Below are positions 18,626 through 27,600 of a stretch of DNA of 64,000 nt, one piece after another. Origin of the DNA: Holophagaceae bacterium (GTDB lineage Bacteria; Acidobacteriota; Holophagae; Holophagales; Holophagaceae). The position numbers and the translations under genes were made by a program. Each line of letters starts with the position of its first letter. The stretch's first letter is position 1. The DNA lies in contig JAJTBS010000006.1 in assembly GCA_021286765.1 (NCBI GenBank), positions 1 to 64,000 on the forward strand, in the 5' to 3' direction. The notes under the pieces are model-generated. The model was not told where the DNA came from. It saw only the letters and a program-made list of their open reading frames with translations, and did no database searches.

Positions 18626-19057
18626 TTGCCTGATCGCCTCCCGCTCCTCGAAGGCACCACCCTCTCGGGTCGGAGCTTCCGCTTTCCCGAGGATTTGCCC
18701 GGGGCGGGCCTCGTCTTGGTGATCGGCTATACCCACGGCGCCCGGCATGATGTGGGCGCCTGGAAGGCCGCCCTCACGGCGCGGGGCATCGGCTTCCTCA
18801 GCCTTCCCACGGCTGAGCGGGACACGACACCCGAATCGATGGCCAGTGTGGGTGAGGCCATGCGGGCGCATGTTCCAGGGGGTGCCTGGGACCAGGTCGT
18901 CCAGGTCCACCGGGGCGGCGAGGCCCTGAAGCAGACCTTCGGCTGGCAGGCCGATGTTTTTGCCAAGCTGCTGCGAGTGTCGGGCGAGGGCGAGGTGCTG
19001 TCGCGCCACGATGAAGGCCCCTTCTGCGAGGAAGCCCTGGCCGCCTTCCTGGGGTGA
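18626..19057 (+). CDS. Thioredoxin-fold (redoxin-like) protein lacking cysteine motif
   Basis: 143 residues starting at TTG 18626, eight bases after icmF and behind AAGGTGA. The sequence PLLEGTTLSGRSFRFPEDLPGAGLVLVIGYTHGARHDVGAWKAAL follows the peroxiredoxin/TlpA layout. The place of the usual catalytic cysteine is occupied by YTHGARHD, and the only cysteine lies near the C terminus (GPFCEE). It is therefore unlikely to be a thiol peroxidase and may be a chaperone-like or degenerate member. The family assignment is tentative. Confidence 0.45.
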   Translation: MPDRLPLLEGTTLSGRSFRFPEDLPGAGLVLVIGYTHGARHDVGAWKAALTARGIGFLSLPTAERDTTPESMASVGEAMRAHVPGGAWDQVVQVHRGGEALKQTFGWQADVFAKLLRVSGEGEVLSRHDEGPFCEEALAAFLG

Positions 19058-19087
19058 CGGGTCCCGAGGCCTTATCATGGAAGCTCC

Positions 19088-19924
19088 ATGCTTCGTCCTG
19101 GCCTGATCCTCTCCCTCGCCGCCCTGGCCCTCGCCGCCGGGACGCCGCGGGTGCCCAAGCCCGGCGTCACCTACCTCTACACCTACTACGATTCTCAGGG
19201 CCGTCTGGTGATCAACAACCTGCCGCCGGCCTACATGAAGGGCCAGGGGCTGGTGCTGAAGCACGTGGGTGTGGGCAAGGTGCGCCTCGCCGTCTCGCCG
19301 GCGGAGATGGCCAAGGCCCTGAGGAGCCCCGAGCTCATCGCCCTGGTGGACGAGATCGCCCAGCGTGAGGGTGTGGACACGCACCTGGCCAGGGCCATCA
19401 TCCAGGCCGAGAGCGCCTTCAACTACAAGGCCCGCTCCCGGGTCGGGGCCCTGGGCCTCATGCAGCTGATGCCCTCCACGGCGGAGCGCTTCGGCGTGCT
19501 GGATCCCTTCGACCCCCGGCAGAACATCAGCGGCGGCGTGAAGTACCTGAAGTGGCTCCATGACTACTATTCCGGCGACCTCACCCGCGTGGTGGCGGCC
19601 TACAACGCCGGTGAGGGTGCGGTGAACAAGCACAAGGGCATCCCGCCCTTCCGGGAAACCCGCGCCTACGTGCCCAAGGTGCTGGACCTCTACCACCGCA
19701 AGGCCGTGCAGCCTGATCCCAAGCTGGCGGGCAGCATGACCCTGCTGCAGAAGGGGCGGGGCGGCTTCAAGGTCGAGGAGGAGAAGACCGTGCCCGAGCC
19801 CACGCCGCAGCAGCGAGCCTCCACCCGCATCTACCAGTGGACCGACGCCAACGGCCGCATCCAGATCAGCGACCAGCCCCCGCCCAAGGGCACCCCAGGC
19901 GTGAAGCCCTTCGGGGCGCCCTGA
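19088..19924 (+). CDS. Exported lytic transglycosylase (SLT) flanked by DUF4124-like segments
   Basis: 278 residues with a signal peptide (about 1-17). The SLT domain (about 85-205) has the catalytic Glu108 in QAESAFN, followed by GALGLMQLMPSTAERFG, GVKYLKWL and AAYNAGEGAV, all standard for the family that cleaves peptidoglycan with anhydromuramyl ends. A DUF4124-like motif appears twice: YTYYDSQGRLVINNLPP before the catalytic domain and YQWTDANGRIQISDQPP at the end. TATCAT at 19073-19078 may be the -10 element. The gene is convergent with the HPt gene. Confidence 0.9.
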   Translation: MLRPGLILSLAALALAAGTPRVPKPGVTYLYTYYDSQGRLVINNLPPAYMKGQGLVLKHVGVGKVRLAVSPAEMAKALRSPELIALVDEIAQREGVDTHLARAIIQAESAFNYKARSRVGALGLMQLMPSTAERFGVLDPFDPRQNISGGVKYLKWLHDYYSGDLTRVVAAYNAGEGAVNKHKGIPPFRETRAYVPKVLDLYHRKAVQPDPKLAGSMTLLQKGRGGFKVEEEKTVPEPTPQQRASTRIYQWTDANGRIQISDQPPPKGTPGVKPFGAP

Positions 19925-19926
19925 GC

Positions 19927-20292
19927 CTAGTGCTTAAGGCCCTCGACGTAGGCCTCCAGGGCCGCCAGGGAGGCCTGGAAGGTCCCTTCCAGCTGCCCAG
20001 GCAGGTCGGGGTCCACACGGGTGGAACCTCCCCGGCCCAGCGCTTCCAGGTCGGCCGCCATGGCGCGCACGGCGTTGGCACCCAGAGCCCCGGCGCCGCC
20101 CTTGAGGGCATGGGCCGTGCGGGACAGCTCCTCGGCTTTCCCCCCGGCGATGGCCGCGAGGATGTCCTGGATGCGCCGAGGCGTGTCCTCCCGGAAGATC
20201 TCGATCATCTCGGAGAGCAGGCCGTGGCCGCCGTCATCCAGCTCCACCAGGTTCTGGATGGTGGTCATGTCCAGCAGGTCTGCCGCGCTCAT
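19927..20292 (-). CDS. Stand-alone histidine phosphotransfer (HPt) protein
   Basis: 121 residues forming an all-alpha HPt domain. The phosphoacceptor is His61 in RTAHALKGGAGALGA, with the expected preceding EIFREDTPRRIQDI helix. HPt proteins relay phosphate between hybrid kinase receivers and response regulators. Three receiver-containing kinases lie in this window, but none is adjacent. The ATG at 20292 has GGGAG upstream. An open frame continues upstream to 20697 but is a shadow of the divergent gene. Confidence 0.85.
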   Translation of the reverse strand: MSAADLLDMTTIQNLVELDDGGHGLLSEMIEIFREDTPRRIQDILAAIAGGKAEELSRTAHALKGGAGALGANAVRAMAADLEALGRGGSTRVDPDLPGQLEGTFQASLAALEAYVEGLKH

Positions 20293-20352
20293 GGAGAACT
20301 CCCTGACCCCATGCTGAGGCAGGTGGCCCCGTTCGTCCAAGGGGGATGGCGG

Positions 20353-20358
20353 TAGGCT
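20353..20358 (+). promoter_or_regulatory. -10-like element TAGGCT, 6 bases before the next gene
   Basis: GCGGTAGGCTGGAGG places TAGGCT six bases before the ATG at 20365. The GGAGG overlaps the expected start-site region, so the two signals compete for the same bases. Confidence 0.3.
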
Positions 20359-20364
20359 GGAGGC

Positions 20365-20841
20365 ATGGACGACCTGGATGCCATGACCCCGGCGGAGACC
20401 GCCCTCTCCCTGCTGTTCCGCAAGCTGCACCCCCATCTGGAGGACGCCGCCCACGCCCTGGCCCGGGGCGCGGCCCGCCGGGACCTGGAGCGCCTGCACC
20501 TCAAGCTGATCGCGGCCCGGCTGAAGACCGTCGAGCTGCTGGAGGCCGAAGCCGAAGCCCTCGCCGGGGATTCCCCGCTGGCCGAGCTCCTGGACACCCT
20601 GTCCGCCAACCTGACGCCCGTGGGCGAAAGCTACCGCCAGGCCCTGACCCTCACCCAGCTCTGCCTGGAGGAGGCCCCGGCGGACCTGCTGCCCCATGTC
20701 TCCGAAGGGTGCGTGGCCACCTCTTCCTGGGGCCCGCGAATGGTGGATTTCCTCGCGCGCCTGAAGGAGCCCGCTTACCAGGCCCGGAACCGCTGGGAGG
20801 CCATGGCGGAGGACATCGGGGAAACGGAGGAGGGCGAGTAG
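20365..20841 (+). CDS. Unknown alpha-helical protein
   Basis: 158 residues, acidic and predicted mostly helical, without signal peptide, membrane segment or cysteine motif. Two helical stretches rich in Ala, Leu and Glu (RLKTVELLEAEAEALAG and LLDTLSANLTPVGESYRQAL) could form a bundle. I do not recognise a family. It starts 72 bases from the divergent HPt gene, and a shared control region is likely. A role with the HPt protein is only a guess. Confidence 0.55.
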   Translation: MDDLDAMTPAETALSLLFRKLHPHLEDAAHALARGAARRDLERLHLKLIAARLKTVELLEAEAEALAGDSPLAELLDTLSANLTPVGESYRQALTLTQLCLEEAPADLLPHVSEGCVATSSWGPRMVDFLARLKEPAYQARNRWEAMAEDIGETEEGE

Positions 20842-20930
20842 CCCGGTCCGTTCGACCCCCGGTCCCTGTCATTCAAGGCCCGCGATCTGCCACCCGGGGA
20901 AGGGGCTCCACCCATGGGGTCTGGATCGCA

Positions 20931-20972
20931 TCTCCTGGTGTGGACGGATGATCCGCCCCAATCGCCAGGAGA
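20931..20972 (+). promoter_or_regulatory. Hairpin that can mask the ribosome-binding site of the Spy-like gene
   Basis: TCTCCTGG (20931-20938) is the exact complement of CCAGGAGA (20965-20972). The second arm contains the AGGAGA ribosome-binding site of the gene starting at 20978. Inside the loop is a nested stem CGGAT/ATCCG (20945-20955). If transcribed, the mRNA could fold with its ribosome-binding site paired. Confidence 0.45.
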
Positions 20973-20977
20973 CACCC

Positions 20978-21469
20978 ATGACGCTCCACCCCCTTCGATT
21001 TGCCGCCCTCGCCATGGCCCTGCTCGCCATCGGCACCGCGCTCTCCGCCCAGGGCCCCGGCTTCGGCCCCGGCCACGGCCCCATGGGTGAAGGCCGCGGG
21101 CTGCGCGGCCTGAACCTCAGCGAGACCCAGCAGGCCCAGGTGAAGGCCATCCACGAGAAGCATCAGACCGCATTCAAGGCCAAGGGCGAGACGGCCCAGG
21201 CTGCGCATAAGGCTCTGTTTGAGGCCATGCAGAACACGGCCACGGATGCCGCCACCCTGAAAGGCCTCCACGACAAGGCCTCCGCCGCCCAGTTCGACCT
21301 GCTGCTCGAGCACCGTGCCGCGCGGCTGGAGATCCTGCCCCTGCTCACGGCCGAGCAGAAGGCCAAGTTCGAGAAGGCCCCCATGGGCATGGGCCCCCAC
21401 GGCGGCCGTGGACGCGGGCGCGGCCCTGGCTTCGGTGCTGGCCGCCCGGCCCCCGACGCGCCCCAGTGA
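20978..21469 (+). CDS. Spy/CpxP-like periplasmic protein
   Basis: 163 residues from ATG 20978, which has AGGAGA at good spacing; an upstream in-frame start at 20948 would spoil the signal peptide. The signal peptide covers about 1-23 (ending ALSAQ). A glycine-rich stretch is followed by LNLSETQQAQVKAIHEKH, the LTxxQ-like helical repeat of Spy/CpxP/ZraP proteins. The C terminus is a GHG/GRG-rich tail (GMGPHGGRGRGRGPG). Relatives are ATP-independent chaperones or metal-responsive sensors in the periplasm. The LytS/LytTR pair follows 20 bases downstream. Confidence 0.75.
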   Translation: MTLHPLRFAALAMALLAIGTALSAQGPGFGPGHGPMGEGRGLRGLNLSETQQAQVKAIHEKHQTAFKAKGETAQAAHKALFEAMQNTATDAATLKGLHDKASAAQFDLLLEHRAARLEILPLLTAEQKAKFEKAPMGMGPHGGRGRGRGPGFGAGRPAPDAPQ

Positions 21470-21475
21470 ACCCGC

Positions 21476-21481
21476 TATCCT
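21476..21481 (+). promoter_or_regulatory. -10-like element TATCCT, 8 bases before the LytS-like kinase gene
   Basis: CGCTATCCTGAC ends eight bases before the ATG at 21490, in the 20-base gap after the Spy-like gene. No ribosome-binding site of note is present, which fits a near-leaderless transcript. Confidence 0.3.
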
Positions 21482-21489
21482 GACAAGCC

Positions 21490-22587
21490 ATGCGCGCTTC
21501 TGCGGTACTCCAGGCCACCTGGCAGCGGACGCGGCGCCCCCGGACCTGGGGCGCCGCGCTCCTGTTCGGGCTGGTGTGGAATGGCACCCGCCTCCTCATG
21601 GGGCTTCCCGGGCCCGGGCTCCTGGAGGCGCTCACGCCCTCGCTCTGGGTGGCGCTTTTCCTGGTGCTCTCCCCGCTGCCCTGGCAGTGGACCGGCGACG
21701 AGGCCCCCCTGGCCAGCGCCCCCCGCGGCGCGGCCCAGGCCCTGCCTTGGATGGCGGCGCTCACCCTGGGCGTGCTGCTGCTCCTGGGCGCCGCCGGGGG
21801 GCCGCCACCGGGCCGCGGTCCGGGCCCAGGCCCCCTGGAGCGTGGTTCCCGCCGGAGCCTGGATCGCCCCGAGGTGCCGAGGCGGATGCACCTCCATCCG
21901 CGCTTCTGGATTCTGGGCGTGGCGCACCTCTCCTTCGGACTCCTGCTGGGGTGGATCCTCGCGGACCGTGAGCGGGCCGAGCTGCAGGAGACCGCCGCGC
22001 GTCGGGCCGCCGATGAGGCCCAGGCCCGCGTGCTCCAGGGCCAGATGAATCCGCATGTGCTGTTCAACGCCATCAGCGGACTGACCGAGCTGGTGCGGGA
22101 GGACCCCGTGGGCGCCGAGGCCGCCCTGGTGAACCTCTCCGACCTGCTGCGGGCGCTGCTGGAGCAGGGCTCCCGCCTGCGGGCCCCCCTCCGCGACGAG
22201 CGGCGCCTGGTCGAGCTGCACCTGGGCCTGGAGCGCCTGCGCCTGGGCCACCGCCTGCGCGAAACCTGGGACTGGCCCGAGGCCCTGGATGCGCTGGAAG
22301 TGCCGCCCCTCATGGTCCAGCCCCTGGTGGAGAACGCCTTGAAGCACGGCGTGGCCTTGGCGGTGGGTGGCGGAGATCTGAAGGTTCAAGTGCGTCGCGA
22401 GGGGGATCAACTCTTCATCTGCGTGGCGAACACGGGCCCGGCTCCAGCGGAGGGCGAAGGCCGGGGCCTGGGCCTGCGCAATCTCCGGGAGCGCCTGAGC
22501 CTGCTGGGTGCCACCGCCGACGCGCTCAGCCTCTGGCGGGATGGAGACTGGACCGTGGCAGAGCTGCGCCTTGTGGTGAAGCCGTGA
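21490..22587 (+). CDS. LytS/YehU-type sensor histidine kinase
   Basis: 365 residues. Hydrophobic segments near residues 22-38, 50-63, 86-103 and 139-158 form the membrane sensor, separated by a Pro/Gly-rich loop (about 102-118). The His_kinase domain has QGQMNPHVLFNAISGL with His189, the signature of the LytS family. The ATPase domain carries MVQPLVENALKHGV and RGLGLRNLRERL. The next gene, a LytTR regulator, overlaps by four bases (GTGA), so they form a pair. Confidence 0.92.
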   Translation: MRASAVLQATWQRTRRPRTWGAALLFGLVWNGTRLLMGLPGPGLLEALTPSLWVALFLVLSPLPWQWTGDEAPLASAPRGAAQALPWMAALTLGVLLLLGAAGGPPPGRGPGPGPLERGSRRSLDRPEVPRRMHLHPRFWILGVAHLSFGLLLGWILADRERAELQETAARRAADEAQARVLQGQMNPHVLFNAISGLTELVREDPVGAEAALVNLSDLLRALLEQGSRLRAPLRDERRLVELHLGLERLRLGHRLRETWDWPEALDALEVPPLMVQPLVENALKHGVALAVGGGDLKVQVRREGDQLFICVANTGPAPAEGEGRGLGLRNLRERLSLLGATADALSLWRDGDWTVAELRLVVKP

Positions 22588-23306
22588 GCCTGCGCGTGCT
22601 CGTGGCCGAGGATGAGCCCTTCAACCGGAAGCGCCTGACGCGGCTGCTGCGGGAGGCGGGCTGCGAGGTGGTGGCCGAGCTGGAGGACGGCCCCGCCGTG
22701 CTGGACTGGCTGGCCCGCGGCGAGGCCGTGGACGCCCTGTTCCTGGACATCCAGATGCCTGGCCTCACGGGCCTGGATGTGGTGGCGGACCTGCCGCGCC
22801 CCTTCCCCGTGGTCTTCGTGACGGCCTACGCCGAGCACGCAGTGCGGGCCTTCGAGCAGGCTGCCACGGACTACCTGCTGAAACCGGCGACGGCCGAGCG
22901 CCTGGCCACAACCCTCCAGCGTCTGCGGGCCCGGGCGGAGGTGGGGACAAGCCGAGATCCCAGCGCACGACCGGCCGGTCCCTTCCGCTTCCCCGTGAAG
23001 GCCGGCGAGGGCGTGGTGCTGGTGGATCTGGCCCGGACCACCCACTTCGTCTTTGAGGAAGATGCCGTGTGGGCCTTTGCCGGCGAGCGCCTGCGCACCA
23101 CCTGGAAGACCCTGGCCGAGGCAGAAGCTGTTCTCGGGAGCCGTGTGGTCCGCGGTCACCGCCACCTGCTCCTCCGCCCCGAGGCCATCGTCGGCGTGCG
23201 CGCGGGGGACTCGGGCCGGCTGCGCGTGCGGCTCAGCGGCGGCGCCGAAGTGGAGGTGAGCCGCGGCGCCGCGCCTGCTCTCAAGGCCAGGCTGGGGTTG
23301 AGTTGA
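22584..23306 (+). CDS. LytTR-family response regulator
   Basis: 240 residues starting at GTG 22584 inside the kinase stop. The receiver domain has Asp55 (ALFLDIQMPG) as phosphoacceptor and Lys100 (DYLLKPAT). A LytTR DNA-binding domain follows (about 130-238), including VRGHRHLLLRPEAIVGVR, although its beginning is divergent. The family usually binds paired direct repeats. Nearby targets could include the upstream Spy-like gene, by inference only. The gene is convergent with ridA, with one base between the stops. Confidence 0.9.
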   Translation: MSLRVLVAEDEPFNRKRLTRLLREAGCEVVAELEDGPAVLDWLARGEAVDALFLDIQMPGLTGLDVVADLPRPFPVVFVTAYAEHAVRAFEQAATDYLLKPATAERLATTLQRLRARAEVGTSRDPSARPAGPFRFPVKAGEGVVLVDLARTTHFVFEEDAVWAFAGERLRTTWKTLAEAEAVLGSRVVRGHRHLLLRPEAIVGVRAGDSGRLRVRLSGGAEVEVSRGAAPALKARLGLS

Positions 23307-23307
23307 G

Positions 23308-23682
23308 CTAGACTTCCGCGATCAGCTCGATCTCGACCTTGGCGCCGCGCGGCAAGGCGGCCACCTGGACGGTGCTGCGGGCGGGCTTGGCGGCGCCCAG
23401 GGCTTTTTCATAGATGGCGTTGAAGGCGGCGAAATCGGCCATGTCCGTGAGGAAGACGGTGGTCTTCACCACCCGGTCCCAGCCGGTGTTGGCGGCGGCC
23501 AGCACGGCCGAGAGGTTCTTCAGCACCTGCTCAGCCTGGGCCTCGATGGGGCCGGTGACCATCTCCATGGTCTCGGGGACCAGAGGAATCTGGCCCGACG
23601 TGTAAAGGTGGTTGCCCGAGATCTGGGCCTGACTGTAGGGGCCGATGGCGGCGGGGGCGTTCGAGGTGGCGATGGTGCGCAT
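23308..23682 (-). CDS. ridA: RidA family reactive enamine/imine deaminase
   Basis: 124 residues, the standard length. Hydrolyses reactive 2-aminoacrylate-type intermediates formed by PLP enzymes. Landmarks are NAPAAIGPYSQAQ at the start, SGQIPLVP, and ARSTVQVAALPRGAKVEIE, in which Arg102 corresponds to the catalytic arginine of RidA. It lies 35 bases downstream of the SWIM gene on the same strand and may be the last gene of that operon. Confidence 0.95.
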   Translation of the reverse strand: MRTIATSNAPAAIGPYSQAQISGNHLYTSGQIPLVPETMEMVTGPIEAQAEQVLKNLSAVLAAANTGWDRVVKTTVFLTDMADFAAFNAIYEKALGAAKPARSTVQVAALPRGAKVEIELIAEV

Positions 23683-23717
23683 GGAGGCTCCGGATCAGGT
23701 TCAGGACGAAATGATTG

Positions 23718-24686
23718 TCAGCCTTTTTTGCCCCAGCGGCGTTTCTTGTGGCGCCAGTTACGGCTGGCCTTGGGGGCGGGTTGCAGGGGGGCATCGAAGG
23801 GCGAGGCGGGCTGTTCCAGGTCGCCTTCGCCTTCGCCATCTTCCAGGCGGTGCGGCCCGTCCTCGATCTGTTGCTGCACCCACTGGGCGGTGCGGTGCAT
23901 GAGGGCTGCGAGGCAGAGGCTGGTCTCGATGCGGGCGTGGGGCAGGGGACCGAGCTGTGTGAACACCGAGGGATCGGGCGGGATCACGCGGGGAATGGCG
24001 ATCTCCGGCAGGGGCATGGGAATGGCATCGTAGGCCTCCTCCGGGAGGCGCCGCCAGGGCTGGGGTTCGGCCTGCTCCTGGCGCAGGAGGTCGGCCACCG
24101 TCTGCTTCTTCTTAGGAGGGCGTCCCCGCTTTTTGGGCGCGGCCACGGCGGCGGCGTCCAGGGCCGACTGCAGGGCCTGCAGCACCTCGTCGCGGCTCTT
24201 GCCGCGCAGGTCGAAGAGCAGCCAGGGGTCACGGTCCAAGGCCTCGGCCATGACGTAGCAGACGGCGGCCACGTGCTTGCAGGGGTTGGCCCAATCGGGG
24301 CAGTCGCAGTGGGTCTGCAGTTCCTTGGGGACGCGTGGATAGAGGCTGGCGCCCGCCTCCCGGAAGGTCTCGTCAAGGCCTTGCGGCATCTCGCCCGCGA
24401 GCAGGGACGCCACGAAGCGGCTCTCCAGGGCGATGCGGTCCAGCGCCTTCTCCCACTGCGCGGAGGTGAGCGCGGGCAGGCCCAGGGTCACGTTGTAGGT
24501 CTTGCGGCCATGGACGCGGGCCTGGATCTCGCCGGGCTGAACGCCGAAGTGCGACACGTGGCCATCCTCCGCGTACTTCTTGCCGCGGGGCAGGCGGTTC
24601 TCGTAGTCGTCCCCCAGCTTCTCGAGGCCGTTGATCCAAAGGCGACCCCACCAGGTGGCGCCGAAGCGGTCGGCGTGGCTGATCAT
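23718..24686 (-). CDS. SWIM zinc-finger protein with an AT-hook and basic tail
   Basis: 322 residues. The SWIM finger is Cys127-Cys129...Cys136-His138 in HCDCPDWANPCKHVA. At about residues 184-193 there is an AT-hook-like KKRGRPPKKK, and the last 17 residues are strongly basic (NWRHKKRRWGKKG), so the protein probably binds DNA. SWIM proteins are commonly encoded next to SNF2 ATPases in bacteria. Here the start overlaps the SNF2 stop by four bases. The precise task of these pairs is unknown. Confidence 0.88.
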   Translation of the reverse strand: MISHADRFGATWWGRLWINGLEKLGDDYENRLPRGKKYAEDGHVSHFGVQPGEIQARVHGRKTYNVTLGLPALTSAQWEKALDRIALESRFVASLLAGEMPQGLDETFREAGASLYPRVPKELQTHCDCPDWANPCKHVAAVCYVMAEALDRDPWLLFDLRGKSRDEVLQALQSALDAAAVAAPKKRGRPPKKKQTVADLLRQEQAEPQPWRRLPEEAYDAIPMPLPEIAIPRVIPPDPSVFTQLGPLPHARIETSLCLAALMHRTAQWVQQQIEDGPHRLEDGEGEGDLEQPASPFDAPLQPAPKASRNWRHKKRRWGKKG

Positions 24687-27600
24687 GGCGCCACCTCCTT
24701 CGCCTTGCGTTTGACGGGCTTGGGCGTGGCCGCCTCCTCGACGGCGCCTTCGTCGGCGTCCATCAGCTCGGCATCGGGATCCAGGGCGACGAGGCGCCGC
24801 AGGGCGTCATCATCCAGTTCCGTGAGCCAGCCCTCGCCCGTGCCCACCACGCGATCCGCGAGATCCCGCTTGGATTCCAGCAGGGCGTCGATCTTCTCCT
24901 CCAGCGTGCCGATGGTGACGAGCTTGTGGACCTGCACGTTCTTGGTCTGGCCGATGCGGTAGGTGCGGTCCGTGGCCTGGTCCTCCACGGCCGGGTTCCA
25001 CCAGCGGTCGAAGTGGAACACGTGGGTGGCGGCCGTGAGGTTGAGGCCCACGCCGCCCGCCTTGAGGCTCAACAGCAGGACGGGCGAGGACTGGGGGTCT
25101 TCCTGGAAGTTGCGCACGAGCTCGTCGCGGCCTTCGCGGGTGGTGCCGCCGTGGAGGAAGGGCGGCTCGAAGCCCAGAGCCTCCTGCAGGTGGACCTGCA
25201 GCCGGTCGCCCATCTCCTTGAACTGGGTGAAGACCAGCGCGCGCTCTCCGGCTTCGACCACTTCCTCCAGCATCTCCGTGAGGCGATCCAGCTTGCCGCT
25301 GCGGCCGCGGTAGGGACCTTGGGCCTTGAGGAACTGGCTGGGGTGGTTGCAGATCTGCTTGAGGTGCGTGAGCAGGGCCAGGATGCGGCCACGGCGCTCG
25401 ATGCCGGAAGAGGCAGCGTCCAGCTCCTCGTCCATCTTCTCCACGCGGTACTGGTAGAGTTCCGCCTGCTCGCGGCTCAGGGTCGTGAAGACCTTCATCT
25501 CGTGCTTCTCGGGCAGATCCTGGATGATGGCCTTGTCGCTCTTGAGGCGGCGCAGAATGAAGGGCCCGATGCGCTGGCGCAGCTCGTTGGCGGCGTCGGG
25601 ATCGCGGTATTTCTCGATGGGCGTGGCGAAGCGCTCCTTGAAGTGGGACTCACTGCCCAGATAACCCGGCAGGCCCGCGCTCATGATGGCCCAGAGCTCG
25701 GTGAGGCGGTTCTCGATGGGCGTGCCCGTCAGGGCCAGCCGGAAAGCGCCCCGCAGTTTGCGGATGGCCTTGGCCTGCGCGGAGCTGGCGTTCTTGATGG
25801 CCTGGGCTTCGTCCACCACCACCATGCCCCAGGGGCGGTTGGCGAAGGTGTCCTCCTCGCGGCGCACCACGCCGTACGTGGTGAGCACGAGGGTGTGGGG
25901 CTTGAAGGTGCTGGGCAGGCGATCGCGGTTGTTGCCGTGGTGCACGAAGACCGGCAGGCTGGGCGCGAACTTGGCCAGCTCCCGCTCCCAGTTGCCCAGC
26001 AGCGAGGTGGGGCACACCAGCAGCGTGGCGGGGCCGAACTCGGGGCGTTCGGTCTGGCGGTGGAGCAGCAGGGCCAACACCTGGATGGTCTTGCCCAGGC
26101 CCATGTCATCCGCCAGGATGCCGCCCAGACCCAGGCGGGAGAGGCCCTCCAGCCAGGCGAGGCCGCGCAGCTGGTAGGGCCGCAGCTGGCCCTGAAAGCT
26201 GGCGGGCTGGACGATGGGTTTGTCGGGCAGGATCTTCAGATCCTCCAGGGCTGCCCCGAAATCGCCGGCGACTTCCACTTCGATGGCTTCGGTCACACCG
26301 GGGATGCGCGCGGTGCCCGTGAGGGCCGCGGCCAGGGCCTCGCCCTTGGTCATGCTCTCGAAGCCGGCGCCACGGCTGGCCTGGATGACGGTGGAGATCT
26401 GCTTGAGTGTCTCCGGATCCAGCGCCACCCATTTGCCCTTCCAGGCCACCAGGGGGTGCTTGAGGCTGGCGATCTGCGCGAAGTCCTCCACGCTCAGGGC
26501 GTCGTCGCCCAGCATGAGGGACCAGTCGGCACTCACGCTGCCTTCCAGGCCCGCCTGGGCGAGAGGTGCGGAGTCCAGCACGTTGCGGGCGCCCAGGCGC
26601 ACCTTGGCGCGCAGCCGCTTGGCGCCGCCGAAGTCGGCGAGGCCCTCGGGGATGTGGACGAGGAAACCCGCCTCCTTGAGCTGCGCGGCGCCGCGCGTGA
26701 GGAAGCCCCAGGCCTCCGTGGGGCGCAACACCAGGTCCTCGGGCTTCTGGCCCGACAGGGCCCGCTCCAGGGCCGGGAAGAAGGGCACGGCGCGGGCCAG
26801 GCCGCGCAGCAGCACCTGGCGGGCCTGCAGCACCTCGGGCTCGGTGGAGGGCTCCCAGAGCTTGGCCACGCCGATGTCGGCGCCGGCCTCGGTCTCCAGG
26901 CCCACCCTGAGGATCCAGCCCTCTTCGGCCATCCGGTCCGCATCCTGCACGGCCTGAAGGGCGGTGGGCACCTCCGGGGCCTCCAGGCGGAGGCTGGGTC
27001 GCAGCCATTGCGGTCGCGCGCCCTCGCTCCACTGGGCCAGCTGTTCGCCCAGGGTGCGCTCCGTGATGCCCGTGGTGGGGAACTCGGGCAGCTGGTGGGA
27101 GAGGGCGACCATGATGCGCTCGTCCCAGGGCAGGCGGTCCCGCTTGTGGCCCCGCAGCCGGTGGATGAGGCCCAGGCGGGGATCATCCCCGGCCCGCAGA
27201 CCGGCGGACACGAAGCGCATGATGAAGTCGGCGCCATCTTCCAGGAAGGCCGTCAGCACGGCTTCCGCCGCGGGGGGCATGGCCAGGTCGTCCTCGATGT
27301 CGAAGGCATCCAGCTCGCCCAGGGCCACGGTCTTGGTGAAGGCCCAGATGTCGTTCTCGGGGAAGGCCACGGCAGCGGGGGGCATGGCCTCGGCCAGTTG
27401 GCGCAGGGCGGCCCGGTCCGAGGGGCTGGTGAGGCTGATGCCCCAGCGGGCCTTCCAGGGGTTCCCGCGGGTGTCGAGCTGGGGCAGCATGGCGCCGCGC
27501 ACCACGAGGGATTGCAGCAGGCGCAGGGCCATGGCCCAGTAGCGCAGGGTGGGCCCCGCGTTGCCGGGACGCAGGGCCAGGGAGGAGAGCCAGGGATAGG

